Positions 19,278 to 27,726 of a stretch of 64,000 bases of DNA are shown one piece after another. Origin of the DNA: DATMER01 sp963844885 (lineage in GTDB: Bacteria; Acidobacteriota; Thermoanaerobaculia; Multivoradales; UBA5704). Each line of letters starts with the position of its first letter. Position 1 is the stretch's first letter. The notes under the pieces are model-generated. The model was given only the letters and a program-made list of their open reading frames with translations, searched no databases and was not told the DNA's origin. The translations under genes and the position numbers were made by a program. The stretch covers positions 1-64,000 of the forward strand of contig CAWJQA010000011.1 of the NCBI GenBank assembly GCA_963844885.1. The letters are read 5' to 3'.

Positions 19278-19930
19278 CGGCGCATCGGACCTTGCTGCGC
19301 AGCGTCGTTCTGGTGCTCCTGTGCGCGGGTCTGGCGCTGCTGGCATCGTCCGACAACCTGTACGCCGCTCTCGTTCGGATGCTGGACGTCTCGGCGAAGC
19401 TGATCGACGAGCGGCCGGTCGCGGGGGCGGCGTTTTTCGTCCTCCTCTCGGGTCTGTCGGCCATGCTGGCGTTCTTCAGCAGCTCGGTGCTGGTGCCGGT
19501 GGCGCTCTATGCGTGGGGGAAGGTGGCGTGCATGCTGCTGTTGTGGGTGGGTTGGACGCTGGGGGGGATGGCGACGTATACCATCGGCCGCTACCTGGGC
19601 CGGCCGGTGGTCGAAGCGCTCCTGCCGGCCGGAACGCTGGGGCGGTACGAGCGCCGGATTCCGGAGAATCCGCCGTTCGGGTTTCTCGTCCTCCTGCAAC
19701 TGGCGATGCCGTCGGAGGTGCCGGGCTACCTGCTCGGCCTGTTGCGCCTGCCGTTCCGTCGCTACCTGGCGGCTCTCGCGATCGCGGAAGCCCCCTATGC
19801 GGTGGGGACGGTCTATCTCGGGGCCAGCTTTCTGGACCGCCGGCTGCCGCTCCTGATCGGCCTGGGCGCCGCCGGTGCGCTGCTCATGGCCATCTCGGTC
19901 CGGGCGCTGCACCGGCGGCTGGCGGAGTGA
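19274..19930 (+). CDS. VTT-domain (DedA/TVP38-like) membrane protein
   Basis: 218 residues, GTG start overlapping the pepD stop. It has about five hydrophobic segments: 9-26, 55-80, 85-105, 135-155 and 185-205. The VTT core reads LYAWGKVACMLLLWVGWTLG then TYTIGRYLGRPVVEALL, the re-entrant region typical of DedA/TVP38 proteins, and later QLAMPSEVPGYLLGLLRLPF. Characterised members flip or transport polyprenyl phospholipids or support membrane homeostasis; the substrate here is unknown. Confidence 0.8.
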   Translation: MTAHRTLLRSVVLVLLCAGLALLASSDNLYAALVRMLDVSAKLIDERPVAGAAFFVLLSGLSAMLAFFSSSVLVPVALYAWGKVACMLLLWVGWTLGGMATYTIGRYLGRPVVEALLPAGTLGRYERRIPENPPFGFLVLLQLAMPSEVPGYLLGLLRLPFRRYLAALAIAEAPYAVGTVYLGASFLDRRLPLLIGLGAAGALLMAISVRALHRRLAE

Positions 19931-19973
19931 GGGTGCCATTGGGGCTGGACGACGCCAGCGCCGCCCTCCGTGT

Positions 19974-19979
19974 TATAGT
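19974..19979 (+). promoter_or_regulatory. Candidate -10 element TATAGT
   Basis: TATAGT 21 nt before the ATG at 20001. There is no Shine-Dalgarno in the short leader. It belongs to the same recurrent hexamer set as 4901-4906 and 34927-34932. Confidence 0.4.
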
Positions 19980-20000
19980 TCCCCTGTTCAGGTACTTCCC

Positions 20001-21155
20001 ATGCGCAAACAAGAGCCCACCGATCCACTCGAAGACTATGCCGTCGTCCGTAACCGCCGTACCGCCGAGGCCAAGAAAGACCGCGAGGAGGCCGGCAAGC
20101 TCTGGCGGCAGCTTCAGGCGTCCGGCGCACCGAAAGATTGGAAACACCGTGTTTTGGAAGACCCCGCGCTCCAGGGTTGGGCCTTCTGCGAGAAGCTCTG
20201 CGACGAGAGCGCGGAGCTGGCGGAAGGCGATCCCGGCGCCGCCGAGGAGCTGGCGGCGCTGGCGGTGACGCTGGCGCCGAAGACGGTCGGCGAGGCCACC
20301 CTGGTCAACGGCCTTCAGGAGTATGCCTGGAAGCATCTGGGGAACGCCTGCCTGGCGCGCGGTGACGTGGCGGGAGCCGCGGAGGCTTTCCGCCGTGGCA
20401 CCGAGTTCTTCGCCGGCGCGATGGCGGGGATCTGGCCCAGCCAGCTCCGTCGCGAACGCATGGCGCCGCTGTCCTGCCGGCTCCTGTGCGCACAGGGGAA
20501 GCTCGTCGAGGCGATGGAGAAGATCGACTTCTCGCTCCGGCTGGCCGGATCGGTCGACGACGGAGGCGAGAAACAGCTTCCCCTCCTCCTCGAAAAGGGC
20601 CGCCTGCATCGGCGGTTCGGCGACGTCGAGGCAGCCGTCCGGGAGCTCACCCGGGCCGATGAGATCGCGTCACGGAACGCCAATCCCCGCCTCGCCCTGC
20701 GCGTCGCGATCGAGCTCGGAGCCGCCCTCTGCGACGCCGGCCGCCACGGCGAGGTGAAGACGCTCTCCGCCAAGGCGCGCAAGGAGGCCCAAGGCCTCGA
20801 CCTCGAGCGGTCCCGCCTCGTCTGTCTCGACGGCCGGGTCGCCGCGGGCCTGGGCCGCGTGAAGGACGCCGAAGCGGTCCTCCGGCGGGATCCGGCCGAG
20901 CTTCACCGCCGTGCGATCGCCGACTTCGCCCTGCTCTTCCTGGAGGTTGCCGCGCTCCATGTCCGGGAGGGGCGCACCGCCGAGCTGAAAAGCCTGGCGG
21001 AGCCGATGCCGCGGCTCATCGAGGGCTCCGGACTGAACCGCGAGGCCGCGGCGATCCTCAAGCTGTGCTGCCGCCTCGCCGCGGGAGACAAGCTGTCCGC
21101 CGACCGCGCCGCACAGCTTGTCAAGGAATTCTCCCGCCTCTCGTCGGGGCGGTAA
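20001..21155 (+). CDS. TPR-like helical repeat protein, unknown function
   Basis: 384 residues, cytoplasmic (no signal peptide or membrane segment). A charged N-terminal helix (RTAEAKKDREEAGKLWRQL) is followed by TPR-like helical hairpins: EYAWKHLGNACLARGDVAGA, LPLLLEKGRLHRRFGDVEAA, ALRVAIELGAALCDAGRHGE, RLVCLDGRVAAGLGRVKDAE. No DNA-binding or enzymatic motif is seen. The start at 20001 follows a TATAGT element. The product is not recognised beyond the repeat type. Confidence 0.6.
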   Translation: MRKQEPTDPLEDYAVVRNRRTAEAKKDREEAGKLWRQLQASGAPKDWKHRVLEDPALQGWAFCEKLCDESAELAEGDPGAAEELAALAVTLAPKTVGEATLVNGLQEYAWKHLGNACLARGDVAGAAEAFRRGTEFFAGAMAGIWPSQLRRERMAPLSCRLLCAQGKLVEAMEKIDFSLRLAGSVDDGGEKQLPLLLEKGRLHRRFGDVEAAVRELTRADEIASRNANPRLALRVAIELGAALCDAGRHGEVKTLSAKARKEAQGLDLERSRLVCLDGRVAAGLGRVKDAEAVLRRDPAELHRRAIADFALLFLEVAALHVREGRTAELKSLAEPMPRLIEGSGLNREAAAILKLCCRLAAGDKLSADRAAQLVKEFSRLSSGR

Positions 21156-21260
21156 GGAAGCGGACAAGACACAACCTCATTCCCTTCCAGCCATTCCCGG
21201 TATACCTTGGTCCAGCAACATCGACGCCGCAGTCGATACCGAACGGAGGGACCGGGTGTC

Positions 21261-21695
21261 ATGGACAAGGAATGGAATCAGATCGAGTTGGACGCGCTCC
21301 TCGAGCTGCTGAAGAGCGCGGTCGGAGAGCTTCTGCGTCTGCGGGACGGGGACGCGTTTCTCTCCTGGATGAAGTCGCAGGCGCCGGAGCGGTTCCCGGA
21401 GCTGTTTTCCGGACTGGACGAGCGGGTGGCGCGGGCTGTCGCTCTGGAGCTGGGCAGGCAGATCTGGGACGCCACACCGCTGCCGGCCAACGGCTCTCAG
21501 CCAAAGCCGCTCCCCCGGCCGCGCGCTCAGGATCCGTGCTCTTGCGGGTCGGGCCGGCCGTATGGAGATTGCTGCGCGGCGGCGCCGGCTCTGCCGGGGC
21601 TGACTCCGGAGCTGCTCCGGGCGCTGGTCGCAGGGCAAAAGGGAGAAGAAGACGAAGAGGATGAGGAAGGAGGTGCCGGTCCCGGGGAGAACTGA
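21261..21695 (+). CDS. SEC-C motif zinc-binding protein
   Basis: 144 residues, start at 21261 with GGAGGG ten bases upstream. The N-terminal two thirds are helical and unassigned. A SEC-C zinc motif occurs at about residues 92-107 (DPCSCGSGRPYGDCC, C-x-C-x8-CC). The C-terminal tail is very acidic (GEEDEEDEEGG). SEC-C is the zinc finger at the SecA C-terminus and is also found in small proteins such as YchJ and ribosome- or SecB-associated factors. The role here is unknown. Confidence 0.7.
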   Translation: MDKEWNQIELDALLELLKSAVGELLRLRDGDAFLSWMKSQAPERFPELFSGLDERVARAVALELGRQIWDATPLPANGSQPKPLPRPRAQDPCSCGSGRPYGDCCAAAPALPGLTPELLRALVAGQKGEEDEEDEEGGAGPGEN

Positions 21696-21740
21696 CCTCT
21701 TCCAGTGTCTCGGGCCTCCCATGTAACGCCGAAATCAGTT

Positions 21741-24395
21741 ATGCTTTTCCTGATGGCGCTACAATCTTCTCTTCGGAGGTCTGCGGCCTCGCTCGCCCAG
21801 GCTCTCGCCCGGCAGGCTCGCCTTCTCGAAGCCCGCATCGAGGATCTGCTGGAGAGGGACAAGGGACGGGAGGAGCCCTCGGAGCTGACCGGCTTCTACA
21901 GGACCCTCTCGTCCCACCTGTTCCAGAGCCTGAGCGAGCGGGCCTTCGCCGACCTGTACGCCCAGACGGTCGCCTACGGGATGCTGGCCGCCCGCTGCTG
22001 GGAGGACGGCGACCTCGACCGGCGCACACTCTACGAACGGATCCCGCCCGCGAGCGGCATTCTCCGGGACGTCTTCCGCTACGTCTGCCTCTCGCCGCCG
22101 CCGGAGATCGAGCCGGTCGTCGACGGCCTGGTCGATCTCCTGCGTCCAGCCGACCTGAAACGGTCGCTCCAGCGGGAGTTCGCCGACCGCGGAGACCGGG
22201 ATCCGATCCTCCACTTCTACGAGACCTTCCTCCAGCACTACGATTCCGAGCTGCGCACCCGCCGCGGGGTCTACTACACGCCGCCGGCCGTCGTCTCCTA
22301 CGTCGTGCGCTCGGTCGATTATCTCCTGCGCACCCGCCTGGACCGGCCGGACGGCCTCGCCGATCCGCGGGTCTGGCTCCTCGACCCCGCCGCCGGCACG
22401 ATGACCTTCGTGGTCGAGGCGTTCCGGCAGGCCATCGACACCTGCAGCGCGAAGTACGGCCGCGCGGGAGTGCCGGCGCTCGTCCGGGACCACCTGCTCC
22501 CGCACGGCTTCGGTTTCGAGCTGATGATGGCGCCTTACGCCATCGGCCATCTGAAGATGAGCCTGTTCCTCTCCGAGCAGGGGTACACGGTGCGGGAGGA
22601 GGACCGGGTCAACCTTCTCCTCACGAACGCACTGGAGCGGGAAGACCTCGATCAGCCGTCGCTGCCGGGGTTCCCGTCGCTCGCAAGGGAGGTTCGCCTG
22701 GCCGCGGAGGTCAAAGCGGACCGCCGTATCTGCGTGGTGATCGGCAATCCTCCATACTCCGGCCGGTCAGCCAACCGCACGAAAGCGGCGGACCGGATGC
22801 TCCGCGAATCGCACGCGCCGGGCGATGAGGGGTACTACCGCGTGGACGGCCGGCCGCTGGGTGAGAAAAACGCCAAGTGGCTCCAGGACGACTACGTGAA
22901 ATTCCTCCGCTTCGCGCAGCGCAAGATCGACGAGAGCGGCCAGGGAGTCGTCGGGCTCGTCCTCAACCACAGCTACCTGGACAATCCGACGTTCCGCGGC
23001 CTCCGGCGTTCGCTGATGAACAGCTTCGACGAAATCCACCTCCTGGACCTCCACGGCAACCGGCGCAAGAAAGAGACCGCCCCGGACGGCGGGATTGATG
23101 AAAACGTTTTCGAAGACGTCGGGCAGGGGGTGTCGATCCTGCTGATGGTGAAGGCGCCGGGCACGTCTCCGGAAGCCCCGCGGAAGATCGTGCGCCACGA
23201 CCTTTGGGGGAACCGGCTCAAGAAACTCCGCTGGCTCGCGGCCCGCGACGTGAGCTCGACCCCGTGGACGGACCTCAGCCCCCGGCCGCCATCCTATCTC
23301 TTCGTGGGGAGGGACGCCGGGCGCGAGGAGGCCTACGGGCGGTTCATCCCGCTGCCGGAGATCTTCCCGGAATATTCACCCGGAGTGCTGACGGCCCGGG
23401 ACCGTTTCGTGACCGATTTCGATTTTGATTCCGATGTGCTCCGCAAGCGCATCGTACGCTTCCGCAATGGAGTGTCCGAGGAAGAGATCGACATCCTGCC
23501 GGACACCGGCACCTGGACGCGCGCCGAAGCCGTGCGGAAGGCGGCGGCCGACGGAGCGTGGGAGTCGCGGTTCACGGCGATCCTCTATCGGCCGTTCGAC
23601 TACCGGCCGATCTTCTACGCCGATTATCTGGTGGAGAGGCCGCGCGAGAAAGTGATGCGCCATCTGCTCGGCGGGAACAACCGCGCCCTGGTGGTGCCGC
23701 GGCTGAGCAAGGACGGTTCGGGAGCCCTGGTTACAAACGGGATCGCGGCGCACAAGGCGGTCAGCGCGTACGACATCAATTCCGTCTTTCCGCTGTACCT
23801 GCTGTCCGGGGAAGGCCGGCTCGGCGAGGTCCGCCGCGAGCCGAACGTGGCACCGGCGCTTTTCCAATCCCTGGAGAGCACCTTCGGCGAACCGGTCACA
23901 CCGGAGGCGATCTTCTGCTATGTCTACGCGGTGCTCTACAGCGAAGAGTATCGTGAGCGGTACGGCTCCTTCCTGGCCGAGGGCTTCCCACGCATCCCTT
24001 TTCCGCGGAGCCTCCGCCTGTTCAAGCTGCTGGCCCAGCTCGGCGCGGAGCTGGTGGATCTCCACCTGCCGGGAAAAATGTTGGAGCCGGCCGTCCAATT
24101 CCTCGGAGCTGGAAACGGCCGGCTCAGCCGGTCCAGACGGGCTCTCCGCGACTACCGGGAGGATGAGCGGCGCCTGTACGTCAACGAAAGCCAGTGGTTC
24201 GAAGGCATTTCACCGCGGGTCTGGCACTACCGCATCGGCGGCTACCGGGTGCTGGACCGCTGGCTCCAGGACCGTGCCGGGCGCCCGCTCACCTGGCAGG
24301 AGATCCAGGCGTTCATCCGGGCGGCCACGGCTCTCGGGTGGACGATCGAGGTACAGCGGCGGATCGACGAGCTGTACCTCGAGGTGGACTCCTGA
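21741..24395 (+). CDS. Type ISP-like DNA methylase/specificity protein without nuclease-helicase
   Basis: 884 residues (21753 and 21705 are alternative starts; none has a clear Shine-Dalgarno). It is related to the methylase-plus-target-recognition half of type ISP restriction enzymes. RRGVYYTPPAVVSYVVRSVD precedes motif I LDPAAGTMTF (AdoMet binding, near residue 205), and motif IV NPPYS (catalytic, near residue 335) marks an N6-adenine class enzyme. The C-terminal 450 residues form the ISP-type specificity region (YRPFDYRPIFY; GISPRVWHYRIGGYRVLDRW). The Mrr nuclease and helicase usual in LlaGI-type enzymes are absent here and in the flanking genes, so it may be an orphan methylase or part of another defence system. 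Confidence 0.8.
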   Translation: MLFLMALQSSLRRSAASLAQALARQARLLEARIEDLLERDKGREEPSELTGFYRTLSSHLFQSLSERAFADLYAQTVAYGMLAARCWEDGDLDRRTLYERIPPASGILRDVFRYVCLSPPPEIEPVVDGLVDLLRPADLKRSLQREFADRGDRDPILHFYETFLQHYDSELRTRRGVYYTPPAVVSYVVRSVDYLLRTRLDRPDGLADPRVWLLDPAAGTMTFVVEAFRQAIDTCSAKYGRAGVPALVRDHLLPHGFGFELMMAPYAIGHLKMSLFLSEQGYTVREEDRVNLLLTNALEREDLDQPSLPGFPSLAREVRLAAEVKADRRICVVIGNPPYSGRSANRTKAADRMLRESHAPGDEGYYRVDGRPLGEKNAKWLQDDYVKFLRFAQRKIDESGQGVVGLVLNHSYLDNPTFRGLRRSLMNSFDEIHLLDLHGNRRKKETAPDGGIDENVFEDVGQGVSILLMVKAPGTSPEAPRKIVRHDLWGNRLKKLRWLAARDVSSTPWTDLSPRPPSYLFVGRDAGREEAYGRFIPLPEIFPEYSPGVLTARDRFVTDFDFDSDVLRKRIVRFRNGVSEEEIDILPDTGTWTRAEAVRKAAADGAWESRFTAILYRPFDYRPIFYADYLVERPREKVMRHLLGGNNRALVVPRLSKDGSGALVTNGIAAHKAVSAYDINSVFPLYLLSGEGRLGEVRREPNVAPALFQSLESTFGEPVTPEAIFCYVYAVLYSEEYRERYGSFLAEGFPRIPFPRSLRLFKLLAQLGAELVDLHLPGKMLEPAVQFLGAGNGRLSRSRRALRDYREDERRLYVNESQWFEGISPRVWHYRIGGYRVLDRWLQDRAGRPLTWQEIQAFIRAATALGWTIEVQRRIDELYLEVDS

Positions 24396-24410
24396 AAGGT
24401 GCCGTAGGCG

Positions 24411-25020
24411 TCAGAAGGCGCTGAGGATGAGCGCCACGTCCTCGCCGATGGCGGCCAGGTTGCGGTCCAGCAATTCGACATAGGTGCCGCCGTAGGCGCC
24501 GACGCCGGAGCGCCTCTCCTGTTTGAAGCGGAAGAGCACCTTGCCGGTCTCGACGTCAACCGCTTCACCCGCAAGCCGGGTGCGAGCCGCGCCGGCGCCG
24601 AACCCGGCCCAGTAGCGCGCCGCCTGCGAGCCCGGGTCCATGCTCTCCACGCGCGCCCGTAGGACGATCGCCTTGCTTCCGCCCCCTTCGCGGGAGATGT
24701 CGATCCGGTCTCCGAGGGCCCTGGCCAGACCCTGGAGGAAGGGCCCGGCGGGGTCCGCCAGCACTTCCTTGACCGGAGCGTAGGTGTTGTCGTCCGCATC
24801 GGGCAGCGGGGTGTTCTTGGTGTCGAACGCCTCCACCGACACGGTCTCATAGTCAGACAGCTTGAACGTCTCGAGGATTCTCGAGCTCGTCGATCTCGTC
24901 CTTCCAGTCCACGTACAGGCCGGGAGCTGTGGAACCCGCCTTCGCCTTCCGGGCGGCGGCCGGAGCCGCCACAACCGTGAGCAGCAACAACGCCATGCCG
25001 AGTCGCACCAGTATTCTCAT
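24411..25020 (-). CDS. Exported DUF4410-like protein, frameshifted
   Basis: The ATG at 25020 follows GGAGGT and opens a signal peptide (MRILVRLGMALLLLTVVAAP). One base change near 24880 splits it: before, GLYVDWKDEIDELE; after, ILETFKLSDYETVSVEAFD. The rest shows the DUF4410 pattern: LARALGDRIDISREGGGSKA, RYWAGFGAGAARTRLAGEAV, DVETGKVLFRFKQERRSG, and a short helical tail. DUF4410 proteins are small periplasmic or lipoproteins of unknown function. It is convergent with the methylase gene, 15 bases apart. Confidence 0.65.
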
Positions 25021-25177
25021 GACGACCTCCAGTCTGGATCCCTCTCAGCTTACCATCCGCGCGGCTCCTTCGGCGTCCACCCTCCGACCTGCTCAACCTG
25101 GCGCACTTCATGCAATGCCCTCGAGATGAAGCCCCTCGGCTTCACATTCGGGTTCCCACCTACTGGAAGGATCGCTT

Positions 25178-25621
25178 ATGAAACGATGCATGGTTCTGGG
25201 TTTTTCGGCCCTCCTGCTCTCTCTGATCGCGGCGGCGCCGGCCGGCGCCGCAGGTACGACGACGGTCTGCCGGATGGACTACACCCTCAAGGGTTGGTCG
25301 GCTTTCTACAAAACGGCTCACGGATCGGGAACAATCACCTGCGACAACGGACAGACGGCGAAGGTGAAGATCTCCGCCAAGGGTGGCGGCCTGACGGCCG
25401 GCAAGTCCGAGATTCGGGACGGCCACGGGAAGTTCTCCGAGGTCGCCGACATCCGGGAGCTGTTCGGCAGCTACGTCAATGCGACCGCCGCCGCGGGCGC
25501 CGTTAAGTCGGCCGAGGCACAGGCTCTCACCAAGGGAGAGGTCTCCCTGGCCCTGACCGGCAAGGGAACGGGCGTGGAGCTCGGAGTGAGTTTCGGCAAG
25601 TTCACGATCTCCAAGCGGTGA
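25178..25621 (+). CDS. Small secreted protein, unknown
   Basis: 147 residues, start at 25178 after GGAAGG, with a clear signal peptide (hydrophobic 7-22, cleavage likely after AGA). The mature part is beta-rich and glycine-rich (AHGSGTITCDNGQTAKVKIS; GKGTGVELGVSFGKFTISKR) with two Cys that could pair. The stretch KFSEVADIRELFGSYVNATA loosely recalls SYLF/DUF1134-type lipid-binding proteins, but I cannot assign it. It is a monocistronic unit followed by a hairpin. Confidence 0.6.
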   Translation: MKRCMVLGFSALLLSLIAAAPAGAAGTTTVCRMDYTLKGWSAFYKTAHGSGTITCDNGQTAKVKISAKGGGLTAGKSEIRDGHGKFSEVADIRELFGSYVNATAAAGAVKSAEAQALTKGEVSLALTGKGTGVELGVSFGKFTISKR

Positions 25622-25624
25622 GCC

Positions 25625-25658
25625 GGTTTGTGGCTGTCCCCTTCGGGAGCCACGAACC
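25625..25658 (+). terminator. Hairpin after the small secreted protein
   Basis: An 11-bp stem (25625-25635 with 25648-25658, one G-T wobble) begins four bases after the stop codon. There is no T-run. Confidence 0.45.
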
Positions 25659-25694
25659 GCGCAAGAGCCCGGCTTCGCGTTCGCGCCGTTGATC

Positions 25695-26051
25695 TTCTCG
25701 GGAAGATCGGATGTCTTCCGGAGAAGTCGGCGCGGCTTCTCTGTCCGATGAGCCATCTTCTCAGGAAGACGAGGGTGCTTCCGGCTCCATCGAACAGTCT
25801 TCCCGGGAAGATGAGCCTGCTTCCGGAGAAGACGAGGCTGCCTTCGGAGAAGGCGAGGTATCTTCCCGGACCATCGAAACGACTTCCCGGTCCGGTGAGG
25901 CTGCTACCCGGGAAGCCGGACTGACTTCTCGGGAAGATGCGCCATCTTCCCGAGAAGATGGGCTGTCTTCCGGAGAAGATGGCACTGCTTCCGTGTCCAG
26001 TACCACGACTTCCCGGGAAGACGAGGCGTCTTCCGGCTCAGATCTCCGCGC
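25695..26051. repeat. Intergenic array of 17 units, exact 21-bp period (family B)
   Basis: Seventeen consecutive 21-bp units with no length change. The consensus core is TTCCCGGGAAGAYG followed by 7 variable bases. The core TCTTCCCGGGAAGA is a 14-bp palindrome, complete in units such as 25800-25820 and 26010-26030. Some units have degenerate cores (TTCCGGCTCC, TTCCCGGACC). Because 21 is a multiple of three and the core is palindromic, both strands show SSREDxx-type open frames, but no start signal or known protein is attached. Confidence 0.85.
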
Positions 26052-26160
26052 CATCCTTCTCTGAGATGAGCCCGCGCCGACGAGCGGAGGCACTGGCAGT
26101 CTTGGCGATTTCATTGAGTACGTAGACCAGGTCGCCGGGCGTGAGGTTCACTGCGCAAGC
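26045..26160 (-). pseudogene. Gene remnant sharing an AbiEi-like tail
   Basis: Read on the minus strand this gives PGDLVYVLNEIAKTASASAR then RRGLISEKDGAE. The last part and the DNA at 26050-26085 match the 3' region of the abiEi-like gene at 27770-27805 almost base for base. It is probably a fragment left by recombination between two related loci. Confidence 0.45.
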
Positions 26161-26257
26161 ATAGATGATGCTGTCGCCTAGTATCGACGAACGGCGAAGC
26201 AGTTCCTATTTTCAGGAGCGAAGGAGCTTTACGTCCGACCCTCTACTGCGGTGGCAG

Positions 26258-26404
26258 TTAGGCGGCACTATCCGGATATTCGCTGACCTCGCTGAGGACG
26301 GCTCGGGGAGCGACGACCTGGCCGGCACCCTTCTCCAGAAGGTTGAGACGATCAAGCTTGGCCAGGAAGATCAGAGGGCTTGTATCGACGACCCACAGAC
26401 TCAT
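26258..26404 (-). pseudogene. Truncated DUF3368 (PIN domain) toxin
   Basis: The start at 26404 overlaps the UPF0175 stop by one base (TGATG). It reads MSLWVVDTSPLIFLAKLDRL with the first PIN-domain Asp (VVDTSPLIFL), then VVAPRAVLSEV, and stops after 48 residues. DUF3368 toxins are about 150 residues; the remaining acidic residues are lost, and the following 100 bases hold only broken frames. Family knowledge: a PIN RNase paired with UPF0175. Confidence 0.7.
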
Positions 26405-26679
26405 CAGGCCAACTCGCGAGCCGCCTGGATCTCGGCATCGATCTCCTCCCCGCGGAGATTGATGGCCGGAACTCCAATCCGGTCCAGCTCGTGGAGAAAC
26501 GAAACGCGGCTCATCTCCGCAAGCCGAGCCGCTTTGCCTGAGGACAAGCGCCCCAGCTCAAAGAGTTTGGCTGCCGCAAGGAAGCGGAGCTCCCGGGCGA
26601 ACTCTCCATCGGACAACTTGAGGAGCTGCGGTAATCCGGACGGATAGGAGATCACGGCCTGTTTGGTGTCCTCGTTCAT
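26404..26679 (-). CDS. UPF0175 family antitoxin
   Basis: 91 residues, start at 26679 behind GGAGG. The UPF0175 pattern is clear: ELRFLAAAKLFELGRLSSGK and AARLAEMSRVSFLHELDRIG (helix-turn-helix), then GVPAINLRGEEIDAEIQAA. It is the antitoxin of a UPF0175/DUF3368 module whose toxin is truncated just downstream. A 5+5 bp inverted repeat at 26729-26745 beside a TATAGT element may be its autoregulatory operator. Confidence 0.85.
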   Translation of the reverse strand: MNEDTKQAVISYPSGLPQLLKLSDGEFARELRFLAAAKLFELGRLSSGKAARLAEMSRVSFLHELDRIGVPAINLRGEEIDAEIQAARELA

Positions 26680-26720
26680 GCCGCGCCTCCTTTCCCTCGT
26701 TTCTCGATTCGCCTTTGACG

Positions 26721-26745
26721 ACTATAGTGTACCAAATTCCGGTAC
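26721..26745 (-). promoter_or_regulatory. Candidate promoter and operator of the UPF0175 gene
   Basis: On the minus strand TATAGT lies at 26726-26721. Immediately upstream is a perfect inverted repeat GTACC-N7-GGTAC (26729-26745), well placed to be bound by the helix-turn-helix antitoxin. Confidence 0.45.
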
Positions 26746-26823
26746 GGATGCGACCAGGAATCGAGATGAATCCCACGAGGTACAGTAAATGTCAGAAACC
26801 GGGATGAGCGCCAGGGGGTGCTG

Positions 26824-27726
26824 TCAGGAACGCATTTTCCAGAGCCAGCCGGACGGTTCCCACGTCCCGCAGTCGGCTGACACGAGCACGGGGTTCAGAA
26901 AGGCCGAAACGGCTTCTGTAACCTCGGTGAGCGTTCTCCAGGTCAGCTCATCGCTCGCAGCCATCACAGCGTAGGGGGCTTCCCAGAACGACGGCGGAGG
27001 TGGAACGGACGTCGGCAGGGAGTGAGTTCCGCGAAAGCCGAACGTCCTTTCGAGCGCCAAGCGAAGCTCCCTTCCTTCGATTGGGCCGGTTGTGGCGAGC
27101 AAGGCAATGTCGGGAAGATCTCTTACCCGAGAGTTCGGCCGACTCCTCGGCATCGTGAGGGCATGCAGCTTCTCGGCGACATGGGAGACGACTGGGTACA
27201 AGCGCAACGTCGGAGAGGCGATGCCCGCGAAGCTGAGGAGGTCGTCCGCCACCAGCAGATCGGGCTCGCCGATGAGAGGGTCACCAAATGCCACATCAAC
27301 TCCGAACGGGCGGCTGTAGATCGCGCCCGCGAGCCGGCATTCGGCACGATAGCGATAGCCGTCGTACTGCATCCCCTCGTTCCGGATCTCGGGATGATCC
27401 GCGTCCGGCTGGACCTCGAAGATCATGTAGTCGCCGAGATCGAGACGGCCGGCGGTTTGCAGCCGGTCGAGGACGCTGTCGGACGAACCCATCATGCGCA
27501 GATCGATGTCCTTGGTGGTCCGAGCCCGCGTGAGGCGCATTTCGAGAACCAGGCCGCCTTTGAGCGTCACCGCGTCGCCAACGACCGCGGCGACGCGGGC
27601 AAGAAACCGGTCGAAAACGAGCAACTGGCGACGTCGCGCGAAGTCGACGCCGGTGGTCGACGAGGACTTGAGCCGCTGCTCGAGCGCCTGCTTGAACGCG
27701 AGTGGCGTCGGGTATCTCCGAATCAT
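26824..27726 (-). CDS. AbiEii/AbiGii-type nucleotidyltransferase toxin
   Basis: 300 residues, start at 27726 overlapping the abiEi stop (ATGA). Nucleotidyltransferase motifs of the AbiEii family are visible: LKGGLVLEMRL (motif I) and TTKDIDLRM (motif II, catalytic Asp pair) near residues 60-85, FGVDVAFGDP near 145 (motif III Asp), and HVAEKLHALTMPRSRPNSRV with RDLPDIALL near 190-215 (motif IV region). AbiEii toxins modify tRNA or bind GTP and cause reversible growth arrest in type IV TA/abortive-infection systems. All motifs look intact. Confidence 0.88.
   Translation of the reverse strand: MIRRYPTPLAFKQALEQRLKSSSTTGVDFARRRQLLVFDRFLARVAAVVGDAVTLKGGLVLEMRLTRARTTKDIDLRMMGSSDSVLDRLQTAGRLDLGDYMIFEVQPDADHPEIRNEGMQYDGYRYRAECRLAGAIYSRPFGVDVAFGDPLIGEPDLLVADDLLSFAGIASPTLRLYPVVSHVAEKLHALTMPRSRPNSRVRDLPDIALLATTGPIEGRELRLALERTFGFRGTHSLPTSVPPPPSFWEAPYAVMAASDELTWRTLTEVTEAVSAFLNPVLVSADCGTWEPSGWLWKMRS

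Noticed and set aside
25628..26114. Three open frames over the 21-bp array encoding SSRED-like heptads
   Set aside because: A palindromic unit of 21 bp opens frames on both strands automatically. No ribosome site or family match supports any one of them; kept as a repeat only.
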